From Sphingobium sp. 15-1 (GTDB lineage: Bacteria; Pseudomonadota; Alphaproteobacteria; Sphingomonadales; Sphingomonadaceae), in contig NZ_JABXJG010000001.1 of NCBI RefSeq assembly GCF_013375535.1, positions 372,001-436,000 of the forward strand: DNA of 64,000 nt, given 5' to 3'. Within the stretch, counting starts at the first letter, position 1. The number at the start of each line of letters is the position of its first letter. Below the pieces are notes generated by a model, which saw only the letters and a program-made list of their open reading frames with translations, was not told the origin of the DNA and ran no database searches. Below, piece after piece: positions 17,331 through 25,497 of the stretch. The translations under genes and the position numbers were made by a program.

Positions 17331-17756
17331 TCAATCCAGCCGAACCTTGCCGCGCCCGGCCTTCACCGAACTGCGCGCCTTCTTCGCATCGACGCGGCGG
17401 GCCTTGGCGGCTTTGCCGGGCTTGGTCGCCTTGCGCGCCTTGGGGACGATGGTCGCCTCCCGGATCAGCTCGACCAGCCGCTCCACCACTTCCTGCCGGT
17501 TCAGGAGCTGGGACCGGGAGCCTTCGGAACGCAGGATCAGCACGCCTTCCGCCGTCATCCGCCGCCCGGCGATCGCCGCCAGCCGGTGCTTCACCGCTTC
17601 GGGCAGCGACGGGCTGTTCGCCACGTCGAAGCGCAATTGCACGGCGCTGTCGGTGGTGTTGACATGCTGGCCCCCCGCGCCGGTCGAGCGGACGAATGTC
17701 TCCGAAAGCTCGTCAGTGTCGATGGCGATCGACCGGGTGACGGGGATAAGCGTCAA
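17331..17756 (-). CDS. arfB: Ribosome-rescue peptidyl-tRNA hydrolase ArfB
   Basis: 141 residues. The release-factor catalytic GGQ is at residues 28-30 in STGAGGQHVN, followed by AVQLRFDV and LILRSEGSRSQLLNRQ. The C-terminal 35 residues are a Lys/Arg/Ala-rich tail which in ArfB enters the empty mRNA channel of stalled ribosomes. Start is a TTG three bases past the stop of the pseudouridine synthase; it gives an N-terminus aligned with known ArfB. It lies in a small translation-related operon with that gene. Confidence 0.92.
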   Translation of the reverse strand: MTLIPVTRSIAIDTDELSETFVRSTGAGGQHVNTTDSAVQLRFDVANSPSLPEAVKHRLAAIAGRRMTAEGVLILRSEGSRSQLLNRQEVVERLVELIREATIVPKARKATKPGKAAKARRVDAKKARSSVKAGRGKVRLD

Positions 17757-17759
17757 ATC

Positions 17760-18437
17760 CTATAGCCCCACCTGTTCGAGCAGTTCCTGCCCGAAACCCG
17801 CCGCCGCGAAGGTCTCCGGCAGCGGTGCCGTCGCTTCCGCAGGCGCTTTCTCGCCGCGTGGAATGCTGAGGAACCGGCTGTGGAGCAGCATCGGGCCATC
17901 GCCGGTCCCATAGACCGGATCGCCCACGATGCCGAAGCCCAGGCCATGCAGCGCATGGGTGCGAATCTGGTGGGTCCGTCCAGTGCGTGGGGTGAAGACG
18001 ATCAGCGACCGGCCGTCCTTCTCTGCGATCTTGCGCCATTCGGTGACCGCTGCCTTGCCCGCCTTGGCCGGGATCATGCGCCAGCCCTGTGCCTGCGTGC
18101 TGATCTTCTTGAGTGCGAGTTCGATGGTGCCGCTGTCCTCCGCCGGGATGCCGTCCACGACCGCGACATAGCGCTTGGTGACGGTTCCCGCCTCGAACGC
18201 GGCGGCGAAGCGCTTGTGCGCCTTGGGATTGCGGGCCAGCAGCAGGCAGCCGCTGGTGTCCCGGTCAAGCCTGTGCACCGGTAATGGCCAGCGCTGGAAG
18301 CCGAAGGTCAGCGAGGAGAGATGGTTTTCCAGCGCGAGGGACCCGTCACGCGGCGCGTCGACCGGCAGGCCAGCGGGCTTGTCGAGGATGATGGCCTCGC
18401 CATCGATGAACAGGACTCGATCGTGAAGCAGGGACAA
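17760..18437 (-). CDS. RluA-family RNA pseudouridine synthase
   Basis: 225 residues, without an S4 domain. HRLDRDTSGCLLLAR carries the catalytic aspartate D58; TPRTGRTHQIRTHALHGLG and GIVGDPVYG complete the RluA signatures. The compact size resembles RluA or TruC-like single-domain enzymes that modify tRNA or rRNA uridines; the target base is not predictable. The start appears to be TTG, with GGAAAC upstream. It precedes arfB with almost no gap. Confidence 0.88.
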   Translation of the reverse strand: MSLLHDRVLFIDGEAIILDKPAGLPVDAPRDGSLALENHLSSLTFGFQRWPLPVHRLDRDTSGCLLLARNPKAHKRFAAAFEAGTVTKRYVAVVDGIPAEDSGTIELALKKISTQAQGWRMIPAKAGKAAVTEWRKIAEKDGRSLIVFTPRTGRTHQIRTHALHGLGFGIVGDPVYGTGDGPMLLHSRFLSIPRGEKAPAEATAPLPETFAAAGFGQELLEQVGL

Positions 18438-18502
18438 AGGCGTTTCCGTGAATGAAGGGGAGCGATTGACGCGCGTGCGGCTTCCTATAGGGCGTCGTGC
18501 TT

Positions 18503-19465
18503 ATGGAGAATAGGGGGCATGAGCCGCACCCGCCGGGCGGGGGAAGGCTGGAGTGGATCGATGTCGCGCGCGGCATCGGTATCATTGCCGTGGTCATAGG
18601 CCATGTGTGGACGCGCGGGGGGCTACGCGATGCGATGTACAGCTTCCACATGCCGCTATTCTTCCTGCTGTCGGGCCTGTTGTCGCGCCCGCAGCCGGCG
18701 GCGCGCTTCGCCCGGCGGCAATGGGCGTCGCAGATGCGGCCCTATGCGGCTTTCCTGATCCTGCTGGTCGTGGCCGACCAGATCATCGAGGCGATGAAGG
18801 GCGGGCGGCCGATCTTTCACGACTGGCCGAGCGATGTCCTGCCGATCCTGCTGGGCGGCTCCTGGCTGCGCGGGCCGTTCACCATCTTCTGGTTCGTGCC
18901 CTGCCTGATGATGGCGCGGATATTGTTCAATATGGGGCTGGCGCGCTGGCCCGACCCGCTCGACCGGCGCTGGGCTTGGGCGATGTTGCCTTGTTTGGCG
19001 GTCGCCTATGGGGTGGGCAAGGTCACTGGCCTGTCGCCCCTGGGGGTGATTACCGTGCCGATGGCGCTGGTCCTGCTCTGGATCGGCGCGGCCTGGCAGC
19101 TCGTGACATGGCGGAACTGGATGGTCGTGCCGCTGGCTCTGCTGTCGCTCGCGGGGCTGATGGCGCTGCTGCCGACGCTCAATATGAAGGCGGCGGATTA
19201 TGGCTGGCCGTTGCTCTCCATCGGATCGGCGGTGGCGACCTGTTTCCTGCTGTTCCGCTTCTCGGTGCGGATCGCGCCTTTCAGTGGTTGGATAGCGGCG
19301 GTCGGCCGGGCGTCACTGGTCATCATGTATCTGCATGTCGCGGTGATCCACTATCTCTCGCCCTATCTGAGCAAGCCGTGGTTGCTGATGCAGGCACTGC
19401 TGGTGCCGCTTGCGGCCTATTATCTGATCCGATCCGTGCCAGGCGCGCGGCGGATTTTTCTCTAG
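18503..19465 (+). CDS. Acyltransferase 3 family membrane protein
   Basis: 320 residues from ATG at 18503 (a GTG two codons earlier is also possible). About ten membrane segments; the N-terminal WIDVARGIGIIAVVIGH and FHMPLFFLLSG with its histidine, and HVAVIHYLSPYLS near the end, are signatures of the Acyl_transf_3 (OafA/NolL) family. Such proteins O-acetylate or acylate surface polysaccharides, lipids or antibiotics. It starts about 65 bp from the divergent pseudouridine synthase. No polysaccharide genes are adjacent, so the acceptor is unknown. Confidence 0.85.
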   Translation: MENRGHEPHPPGGGRLEWIDVARGIGIIAVVIGHVWTRGGLRDAMYSFHMPLFFLLSGLLSRPQPAARFARRQWASQMRPYAAFLILLVVADQIIEAMKGGRPIFHDWPSDVLPILLGGSWLRGPFTIFWFVPCLMMARILFNMGLARWPDPLDRRWAWAMLPCLAVAYGVGKVTGLSPLGVITVPMALVLLWIGAAWQLVTWRNWMVVPLALLSLAGLMALLPTLNMKAADYGWPLLSIGSAVATCFLLFRFSVRIAPFSGWIAAVGRASLVIMYLHVAVIHYLSPYLSKPWLLMQALLVPLAAYYLIRSVPGARRIFL

Positions 19466-19528
19466 GGCTGTCAAATCCCACACATCATGCATGCAGTGGA
19501 TGGCCCCGACAAATCTCCATGCCCGATC

Positions 19529-20389
19529 TCAATGCAGATGCCGCAGTTTGTCGGGATTGCGCATCACGTAAATGCCGCTAACGCGTCCATCCTCTATTTC
19601 GAGCGCGGTCGTCTGCAACTCGCCATCCGCCTCCCGCGTTACAAAGCCGGGCAGCCCGTTGATCAGCCCCACGCGCACCAGCGTCGAGCCATATTTGCCG
19701 AACAGCACCGCCAGCGCCTTGTGCACCTGCATGACCTGGGCGATGCCCAGCACCGGAACCACCGCCGCCGGCCGCTTGCCGCCGCCATCGCTATGCAGGC
19801 TGACATCCTGCGCCAGCATCGCGCCGAGCGCCGTCATGTCGCCGCTCCGCGAAGCCGCGAAAAAGGCGCTGGCGATTTCCAGCCCGCGCTGCTTTTCAAG
19901 CTTGTAGCGCGGCCGCGCCTCCCGCACATGCGTTCGCGCCCGGGCGGCCAATTGCCGGCAGGCGGCCGGATCGCGATCGACGGTCGCCGCGATCTCCTCA
20001 AAGCCGACGCCGAACACATCATGCAGCAGGAAAGCCGCGCGCTCCAGAGGCGACAGCCGCTCCAGCGCCAGCATCAGCGGCAGCGTCACATCCTCCTCTT
20101 CCCCATCATCCTCGACCAGCGGATCGGGCAGCCAAGGCCCGATATAGGTTTCGCGCCGATGCCGCGCCGATTTGAGCTGATCGAGGCACAGCCGCGTCAC
20201 CGTGCGCCGCAGGAAGGCCTCCGGCTCGCGCACGGTTTCGCGGTCCGTGCCCATCCAGCGGATGAAGGCTTCCTGCACCGCATCCTCGGCATCCGCGACG
20301 GACCCCAGCATGCGATAGGCGACGCGAATGAGGCGGGGACGCAGCGGGTCGAAGCTCGCCGCCGCGTCCGGATGCGTCCCCTGCGCCAT
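19529..20389 (-). CDS. ECF41-group RNA polymerase sigma factor with fused C-terminal regulatory domain
   Basis: 286 residues. Sigma region 2 (about 14-80) and region 4 (about 105-165) are followed by a SnoaL-like extension rather than a separate anti-sigma factor. Diagnostic ECF41 motifs are present: WLPDPL after region 2 (residues 86-91), DGGGK in the extension and NPDKL at the very C-terminus. In this group the extension both activates and restrains the sigma. It is coupled to the CMD gene by TGATG, and the operon carries an exact ECF41-type promoter (20879-20905), arguing for autoregulation. Confidence 0.93.
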   Translation of the reverse strand: MAQGTHPDAAASFDPLRPRLIRVAYRMLGSVADAEDAVQEAFIRWMGTDRETVREPEAFLRRTVTRLCLDQLKSARHRRETYIGPWLPDPLVEDDGEEEDVTLPLMLALERLSPLERAAFLLHDVFGVGFEEIAATVDRDPAACRQLAARARTHVREARPRYKLEKQRGLEIASAFFAASRSGDMTALGAMLAQDVSLHSDGGGKRPAAVVPVLGIAQVMQVHKALAVLFGKYGSTLVRVGLINGLPGFVTREADGELQTTALEIEDGRVSGIYVMRNPDKLRHLH

Positions 20390-20844
20390 CAGGCGGCGGC
20401 CTTGGCCGGGGTTTCGTACCAGAGGCCGAAACCCACCGCGATGCGGTTCCAGCCGTTGATGACGTTGATCATCAGGGTCAGTTTCACCTGTTCCTCCTCC
20501 GAAAATTCGGCGGCGAGCGCCGCATGGGCCGCGTCATGCCTGTGCCCTTCGGACAGGCGCGTCAAGGCCTCCGTCCATTCCAGCGCGGCCCGTTCGCGGG
20601 GGGTATAGCAGGGCGCCTCGCGCCAGGCCGACAGCAGGTAGATGCGCTGTTCCGTTTCGCCCTGGGCGCGGGCGTCGGCCGTATGCATGTTGATGCAGTT
20701 GGCGCACTGGTTGATCTGCGATGCGCGGATCTTCACCAGTTCGATGAGGCTCGGCTCAAGGCTGGCGTTGACGGCGTTGGAGGTGGTGAACCAGCTCTTC
20801 ATGAGCTGAGGCGCGGCGGCGAAGGGATCGAGCTTGGCAGTCAT
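20389..20844 (-). CDS. Carboxymuconolactone decarboxylase / AhpD-like protein
   Basis: 151 residues from ATG at 20844; a longer frame upstream would run through a repeat and is not credible. The AhpD-type redox motif C47-x2-C50-x3-H54 (in QCANCINMH) is intact, with DARAQGETEQR after it and LTLMINVINGWNRIA near the end. This CMD subfamily is the usual genomic partner of ECF41 sigma factors, where it is the first gene of the sigma-controlled operon. A peroxidase or disulfide-relay role is likely; the physiological substrate is unknown. Confidence 0.9.
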   Translation of the reverse strand: MTAKLDPFAAAPQLMKSWFTTSNAVNASLEPSLIELVKIRASQINQCANCINMHTADARAQGETEQRIYLLSAWREAPCYTPRERAALEWTEALTRLSEGHRHDAAHAALAAEFSEEEQVKLTLMINVINGWNRIAVGFGLWYETPAKAAA

Positions 20845-20878
20845 GGTCAGCACCTTTCTTCCTGGGTTGTGCCGACAT

Positions 20879-20905
20879 GACGAGACAGGGTTGGTGGCTG
20901 TGACA
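20879..20905 (-). promoter_or_regulatory. ECF41-type promoter
   Basis: On the minus strand TGTCACA (20905-20899) is followed after exactly 16 bases by CGTC (20882-20879), the published ECF41 -35/-10 pair. Transcription would start near 20871, about 27 bases before the CMD start codon. Confidence 0.85.
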
Positions 20906-20979
20906 TGGGTGGTGAAAAAATTTTGCGTGTTTGGCAGAAAAGGGGTGGGGAACGGACGTTCCGCTTTCCTTGAAGCGCA

Positions 20980-21067
20980 CCGTGCTCCTGCGAAGGCAGG
21001 AGCCCAGTCCGGCCCTCGGTGGATCAGCGCATCGCCTGAACTGGGCTCCTGCCTTCGCAGGAGCACG
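20980..21067. repeat. Hairpin-doublet repeat, copy 3
   Basis: Full copy: left arm hairpin GCTCCTGC-GAAG-GCAGGAGC, spacer with CCCAGTCC/GAACTGGG ends, right arm hairpin GCTCCTGC-CTTC-GCAGGAGC. It lies in the 423-bp gap between the CMD promoter and the wrbA terminator. Confidence 0.9.
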
Positions 21068-21126
21068 TATCGCTGAACGGCAGCTATCGGCCAAAAACCA
21101 CAGCCATCCGCCCCGCTTGGCGCCAA

Positions 21127-21167
21127 AAAAGAAGGGAGCCGACGCGCAGTCCGATGCGCCGGCTCCC
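21127..21167 (-). terminator. Rho-independent terminator of wrbA
   Basis: Read on the minus strand, GGGAGCCG pairs with CGGCTCCC around an inner CGCA/TGCG stem, immediately followed by TTCTTTTTTGG. It lies 100 bp past the wrbA stop. Confidence 0.85.
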
Positions 21168-21267
21168 CGCTGGCGTTGATGCCTTGCGACCCAAGGCTCT
21201 CAACAACCGTGTCGCCTGAAGCGATGGGAAATTGCCTCAAACAAAAACCAGACGGCGCGGCAACGGC

Positions 21268-21867
21268 TTATCCGTGCAGCTTCAGCGCCGTTTCCGCGAT
21301 CCGGCGGCCCTGATAGCGCGCACCTTCCAGTTCTTCCTCGCCCGGCTGGCGGCTGCCGTCGCTGTCCGCCAGCGTGGTCGCGCCATAGGGCGACCCGCCG
21401 CGCACCTTGTCCACGCCCATCTGCCCGGCAAAGCCATAGTCCAGGCCGACGATCACCAGACCGAAATGCAGCAGGTTGGTGATGATCGAGAAAAGCGTGG
21501 TTTCCTGGCCGCCATGCTGGCTGGCAGTCGAGGTGAAAGCCCCGCCCACCTTGCCGTTCAGCGCGCCGCGGGCCCAGAGGCCGCCCGCCTGATCGAGAAA
21601 CGCCGCCATCTGGCTCGACATGCGGCCAAAGCGCGTGCCGGTGCCGATGATGATCGCGTCATAGTCGGCCAGATCGGCAACGGTCGCGACCGGCGCTTCC
21701 TGATCCAGCTTGAAATGCGCGGCCTTCGCGACTTCCAGCGGCGCGGTTTCGGGCACGCGCTTGATGTCGACCTGCGCGCCTGTCGAAGCGGCGCCTTCGG
21801 CCACGGCCTTCGCCATCGTTTCGATGTGGCCGTAGGAGGAATAGTAGAGAACCAGAACCTTCGCCAT
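21268..21867 (-). CDS. wrbA: NAD(P)H:quinone oxidoreductase, WrbA type
   Basis: 199 residues from ATG at 21867, the size of known WrbA. A flavodoxin fold starts [17 protein letters not shown] (FMN phosphate loop), with [13 protein letters not shown], the flavin-contacting [13 protein letters not shown], and GGSPYGATT near the C-terminus. It reduces quinones by two electrons using NAD(P)H, protecting against redox cycling. It lies downstream of the pirin gene on the same strand and under a likely shared LysR regulator; the gap of 189 bp allows its own promoter. An in-frame extension to 21972 lacks homology. Confidence 0.93.
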   Translation of the reverse strand: MAKVLVLYYSSYGHIETMAKAVAEGAASTGAQVDIKRVPETAPLEVAKAAHFKLDQEAPVATVADLADYDAIIIGTGTRFGRMSSQMAAFLDQAGGLWARGALNGKVGGAFTSTASQHGGQETTLFSIITNLLHFGLVIVGLDYGFAGQMGVDKVRGGSPYGATTLADSDGSRQPGEEELEGARYQGRRIAETALKLHG

Positions 21868-22056
21868 GAGTGTCTCCATTTCGTCTAATGCATTGATCGT
21901 AAAAAGGTTTCGAAAAGTCTGGCCGCCCGCGCGAGGGGGGAGGTTGCGCGGGCGGCCTTTCGGCCCGTCCAAGGGGGAGGGGGGAGAAGGACGGTCCGGA
22001 TTTCCTGTCGCGGCATTCTTAAGGTCGTCGGCGTGGCCGCCTGACCGGAAAAATGC

Positions 22057-22776
22057 CTATTCGCTGTCCACCAGGACGATTTCGGCGTCCTCGATGGCCT
22101 TGATGGTGATGGGCGCGCCGCCGATGATCGCGGCGCCATCCCGCGCCTCGAAAATCTGGCCATCAATCTCGATCCGGCCGGTTGCCGGGACCAGATAGAG
22201 GTGACGCCTTTCCGCGCTGTCATAGGTCACGCTATCGCCCGCCTTGACCGTGCCGCCCAACAGGCGGGCATCGGCGCGGATTCGCAGCGCTTCCTTGTCA
22301 TCGTCCTGGCCGCTGGCCAGCACCACCAGCTTGCCGGACCGGTCGCCCTTGGGGAAAGGCTTGGCGCCCCAGCTTGGTTGCCCGCCCCGGCTGCGCGGAA
22401 TGACCCAGATCTGGAAGAGCGTCGTCGTCTCGTCCTCCAGATTATATTCGGCGTGGCGGATGCCGGTGCCCGCGCTCATCACCTGGACGTCGCCGGCCTC
22501 GGTGCGGCCCTTGTTGCCCAGGCTGTCCTGATGGGTGATCGCGCCCTTGCGGACATAGGTGATGATTTCCATGTCCGCATGGGGATGCGGCGGAAAGCCG
22601 GAGCGCGGGCCGATTTCATCGTCGTTCCACACCCGGATCGCGCCCCAGTGCATGCGGGCGGGATCATGATAGTCCGCGAAGGAAAAATGATGCCGCGCAT
22701 TCAGCCAGCCATGGTCGGCATGGCCGAGCGAGGCGAAGGGGCGGCGCTCGATGCGGCTCCCGACGGTCGTGCTCAT
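22057..22776 (-). CDS. Pirin family cupin protein
   Basis: 239 residues from ATG at 22776. The N-terminal cupin has the pirin metal site: FPPHPHADMEIITYV with two histidines and a glutamate, followed by THQDSLGN; MSAGTGIRHAEYN is the second conserved block. Bacterial pirins include quercetin 2,3-dioxygenases (YhaK/YhhW) and redox-linked regulators, so the activity is not fixed. It is divergent from the LysR gene across 120 bp, an arrangement often seen with electrophile- or quinone-responsive control, and runs toward wrbA. Confidence 0.9.
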   Translation of the reverse strand: MSTTVGSRIERRPFASLGHADHGWLNARHHFSFADYHDPARMHWGAIRVWNDDEIGPRSGFPPHPHADMEIITYVRKGAITHQDSLGNKGRTEAGDVQVMSAGTGIRHAEYNLEDETTTLFQIWVIPRSRGGQPSWGAKPFPKGDRSGKLVVLASGQDDDKEALRIRADARLLGGTVKAGDSVTYDSAERRHLYLVPATGRIEIDGQIFEARDGAAIIGGAPITIKAIEDAEIVLVDSE

Positions 22777-22896
22777 ATGCTTGCCTTTCGAATGTTGCCG
22801 TCCGCTTCCCAAACGGGCGCTTCCGGCTTGCTTTCCGATAATCTAGCGATCAGGATCGTTTCTTGAATAAGCAGCATTGAAACGGATTGTTTCCTT

Positions 22897-23790
22897 ATGC
22901 GTCTTCCCGATTTCGAGGCCTGGGCGATGTTCGCCGCCGTGGTCGAGCATCGCAGTTTCACCGACGCCGCCAAGGCGCTGAGCGTTTCCAAGGCTACCGT
23001 GTCCAAGGCCGTGTCCCGGCTGGAGCAGCATCTCGACACCAGCCTGTTCAGCCGCACCAGCCGCCGCCTGGCGCTCACCGAAAGCGGTAAGCGGCTGGCG
23101 GATCATGCCGCGCGCATCCTCTCCGAAGGACAGGCGGCTGAGGAGGCGGCGCGGGACGAAACGGCGGAACTTTCCGGCACGGTGCGCCTGGGCGCGCCGA
23201 TGACCTTCGGCCTGCTCCGCGTCGCGCCGCTGATGGCCGAGTTCACCAAGCAGAACCCGCAAGTGGACATCGACCTGCACCTGTCCGATGCGCGCATCGA
23301 CCTGGTGGAGATGGGGCTGGACGCCACCATCCGCATTGCCGACATGCCCGACAGCTCGCTCCGCGCCCGGCGGCTCGCGGACGTCAAGCTGCATGTCGTC
23401 GCTTCCCCGGCCTATCTCGCGGAACGGGGGCGTCCCACCCATCCCTCCGACCTCGGCAGCCATGATTGCCTCTGCTATTCCAACACGCCGACACCCGATG
23501 TCTGGCGCTTTTCAGGGCCGGGGCAGCAGAATGTCGTGGTGCAGGTCCGCGCCCGAATCACGGTCAACAGCGGGGAGGCGATGCTGCCCGCCTTGCGCGC
23601 TGGCGTCGGTATTGCCCGGCTGCCCGACTTCATCGTTGGGGACGCGTTGGCGTCCGGCGAGCTGGAGGAGATTCTGGTGGACTGGCGCCCGCCGCCGTTC
23701 GGCATTCATCTGGTCACGCCGCCATCCCGCCTGCGGCCCGCGCGGGTCGACGCGGTGCTTGATTTTCTGACCCGTCATCATGGCTGTTGA
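22897..23790 (+). CDS. LysR family transcriptional regulator
   Basis: 297 residues. N-terminal winged helix-turn-helix (about residues 3-62, with HRSFTDAAKALSVSKATVSKAVSRLE) and a type 2 periplasmic-binding-like effector domain (about 90-295). It is closest in style to the group that controls quinone reductase or pirin genes. Divergent placement makes the pirin/wrbA unit the likely target and the 120-bp intergenic region the likely operator. No effector residue pattern identifies the inducer. Confidence 0.9.
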   Translation: MRLPDFEAWAMFAAVVEHRSFTDAAKALSVSKATVSKAVSRLEQHLDTSLFSRTSRRLALTESGKRLADHAARILSEGQAAEEAARDETAELSGTVRLGAPMTFGLLRVAPLMAEFTKQNPQVDIDLHLSDARIDLVEMGLDATIRIADMPDSSLRARRLADVKLHVVASPAYLAERGRPTHPSDLGSHDCLCYSNTPTPDVWRFSGPGQQNVVVQVRARITVNSGEAMLPALRAGVGIARLPDFIVGDALASGELEEILVDWRPPPFGIHLVTPPSRLRPARVDAVLDFLTRHHGC

Positions 23791-23807
23791 ACGCTTGTTT
23801 CGCAGAC

Positions 23808-23910
23808 GAATCTATATTGACTCTATCTGAATCATTTCGACGTCAAAACATCGCAAACTGATTCAAAATCACGCGACTCGTGGATTCCTGCCGGTTAGCG
23901 AAAAATTAAC
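23808..23910 (+). promoter_or_regulatory. ctrA control region: six GANTC sites and a CtrA-box-like site
   Basis: GANTC, the CcrM adenine-methylation site, occurs at 23808, 23819, 23829, 23860, 23875 and 23883. TTAG-N7-TTAAC lies at 23895-23910, one mismatch from the CtrA consensus TTAA-N7-TTAAC. In Caulobacter, ctrA is controlled by CcrM methylation with GcrA and by CtrA itself, so the same logic is likely here. Confidence 0.8.
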
Positions 23911-23999
23911 CTTTGTCCTTCAGAAGTTTTTTGGTTAATGAATTGGAGCGGCTGCCGTTCTCTGGGGGTGAACGGGACTGCTACGCAAAGGGGCTTCAC

Positions 24000-24707
24000 A
24001 TGCGCGTGCTGCTAATCGAAGACGAACCGACAACCGCCAAGGCGATCGAGCTGATGCTCACGACCGAGGGGTTCAACGTCTATACGACCGACCTTGGCGA
24101 AGAGGGTCTCGACCTCGGCAAGCTCTACGACTACGACATCATCTGCCTGGACCTGAACCTGCCGGACATGCACGGCTATGACGTGCTCAAGAAGCTCCGC
24201 GCGGCGAAGGTCCAGACCCCGGTGCTGATCCTGTCCGGCGTGGCGGAGATGGACAGCAAGGTCCGCTCCTTCGGCTTCGGCGCCGACGATTATGTGACCA
24301 AGCCGTTCCACCGCGAGGAACTGATCGCCCGCATCCATGCGGTAGTCCGCCGGTCGAAGGGCCATTCGCAGTCCGTCATCCGCACCGGCAAGCTGGCGGT
24401 GAATTTGGACGCCAAGACCGTGGAAGTGGACGGCAACCGCGTCCATCTGACCGGCAAGGAATATGCGATGCTGGAGCTGCTCTCGCTCCGCAAGGGCACG
24501 ACGCTGACCAAGGAAATGTTCCTGAACCACCTTTATGGCGGCATGGACGAACCTGAACTCAAGATCATCGACGTCTTTATCTGCAAGCTGCGCAAGAAGC
24601 TGGCGCTGGCCTGCAATGGCGAAAATTATATCGAGACCGTCTGGGGCCGCGGCTATGTGCTGCGCGATCCGGATGAGGCGGAAGAGTTCGCCACCAAGGT
24701 CGCCTGA
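24000..24707 (+). CDS. ctrA: Cell-cycle master response regulator CtrA
   Basis: 235 residues from ATG at 24000 (an in-frame codon at 23913 would run into the promoter). Receiver domain with [10 protein letters not shown] acidic pocket, phospho-acceptor D51 in [12 protein letters not shown], the Thr/Ser switch in LILSGVAE and KPFHREEL lysine. The OmpR-type winged-helix output domain contains [13 protein letters not shown] and [12 protein letters not shown], the highly conserved CtrA recognition helix. CtrA governs division, motility and DNA methylation genes by binding TTAA-N7-TTAA. Followed by a strong terminator, it is monocistronic. Confidence 0.97.
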   Translation: MRVLLIEDEPTTAKAIELMLTTEGFNVYTTDLGEEGLDLGKLYDYDIICLDLNLPDMHGYDVLKKLRAAKVQTPVLILSGVAEMDSKVRSFGFGADDYVTKPFHREELIARIHAVVRRSKGHSQSVIRTGKLAVNLDAKTVEVDGNRVHLTGKEYAMLELLSLRKGTTLTKEMFLNHLYGGMDEPELKIIDVFICKLRKKLALACNGENYIETVWGRGYVLRDPDEAEEFATKVA

Positions 24708-24731
24708 CGCGCCCGACATCGATTTGAAAAG

Positions 24732-24780
24732 GGAAAGGGCCGACGATCCGCAAGGGGTGGTCGGCCCTTTCCGTTTTCAT
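24732..24780 (+). terminator. Rho-independent terminator of ctrA
   Basis: Perfect 13-bp stem GGAAAGGGCCGAC (24732-24744) / GTCGGCCCTTTCC (24760-24772) followed by GTTTTC, 25 bp past the ctrA stop. It may also serve the convergent PilZ gene. Confidence 0.9.
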
Positions 24781-24793
24781 TGCCGGAAAAGCT

Positions 24794-25213
24794 TCAATCC
24801 AATTTGGAACGCGTGCCCAGGCCCGGAGAGCGGGTTCTGAAGCCGGGCCTTTTCGTCTCGACGGAGACCCGGAAATTCGCGGGAACCCGATAGGACGACT
24901 CTGTCGGCTTTTCGGCGGGGGCGGGGCTTTTCACATTGGCGGGGTCGATCGAAGCGCCAAGCTGCACGCCAAAGGCCTGCCCTCTGCGCCAGGCGATCCT
25001 ACCTTCCGCGGGCGCGCAATCGGGTAGGGTGATGACCACGCTGTCCCCCAGCGCCAAATCCAGTTCGCATCGCCCGCCAATGCCCAATTCCGAAACGTCG
25101 CGGACCAATATGTCGATTTCGCCATGGCGCGGATGGCGCATGCGGGCCTTCAGCAGCCTGCGCTGCCGCTCATATAGGCGCTTCGACAGAAATTCGGGAT
25201 CGGAATCGGGCAT
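24794..25213 (-). CDS. PilZ domain protein
   Basis: 139 residues from ATG at 25213 (GGGAC precedes it; a start at 25282 has no ribosome site). The PilZ c-di-GMP signature is recognisable: a basic RLYERQRRLLKAR run and DVSELGIGGRCE, the D/NxSxxG motif, with LALGDSVVITLP and GRIAWRRGQAFGVQL after it. The C-terminal 50 residues are Pro/Arg-rich and probably disordered. It may be an effector for c-di-GMP made by the GGDEF-EAL protein of this window or others. Convergent to ctrA. Confidence 0.8.
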   Translation of the reverse strand: MPDSDPEFLSKRLYERQRRLLKARMRHPRHGEIDILVRDVSELGIGGRCELDLALGDSVVITLPDCAPAEGRIAWRRGQAFGVQLGASIDPANVKSPAPAEKPTESSYRVPANFRVSVETKRPGFRTRSPGLGTRSKLD

Positions 25214-25390
25214 GAATGTCCCGCGACTTTTCCTTGCTTGGCGTCTGACGACCCCGATTGCGACCTCATTCCACTCGAACATCTATTCGGAGGAATATCT
25301 ATAACTTTAGTTTAGCTCCTTTGCCGGGGAATGGGAAGTTGGATCATCTTATCCTGCGTAAATCAACCGGTTTTGACCGAAGCGACAAAG

Positions 25391-25428
25391 GAAAGGCCGA
25401 CCATCCCGATGGGGAGGGCCGGCCTTTC
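25391..25428 (-). terminator. Probable terminator after the Gly-rich protein gene
   Basis: GAAAGGCCG (25391-25399) and CGGCCTTTC (25420-25428) form a 9-bp stem; on the minus strand it is followed by CTTTGTCGCTT. It lies 70 bp past the stop of the gene at 25498. Confidence 0.6.
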
Positions 25429-25497
25429 GATCAGGCGGTGGGGCGCGGTGGGTCGGCTGAAAGCCGGGTGGGGTGGGGGGAGCGCCCCGTCAGGATG

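Noticed and set aside
20750..21240. Hypothetical proteins with LLRRQEPSP and WAPAFAGA motifs, seen at many places
   Set aside because: They are translations of the hairpin-doublet repeat arms, not genes; the motif recurs wherever the repeat occurs.
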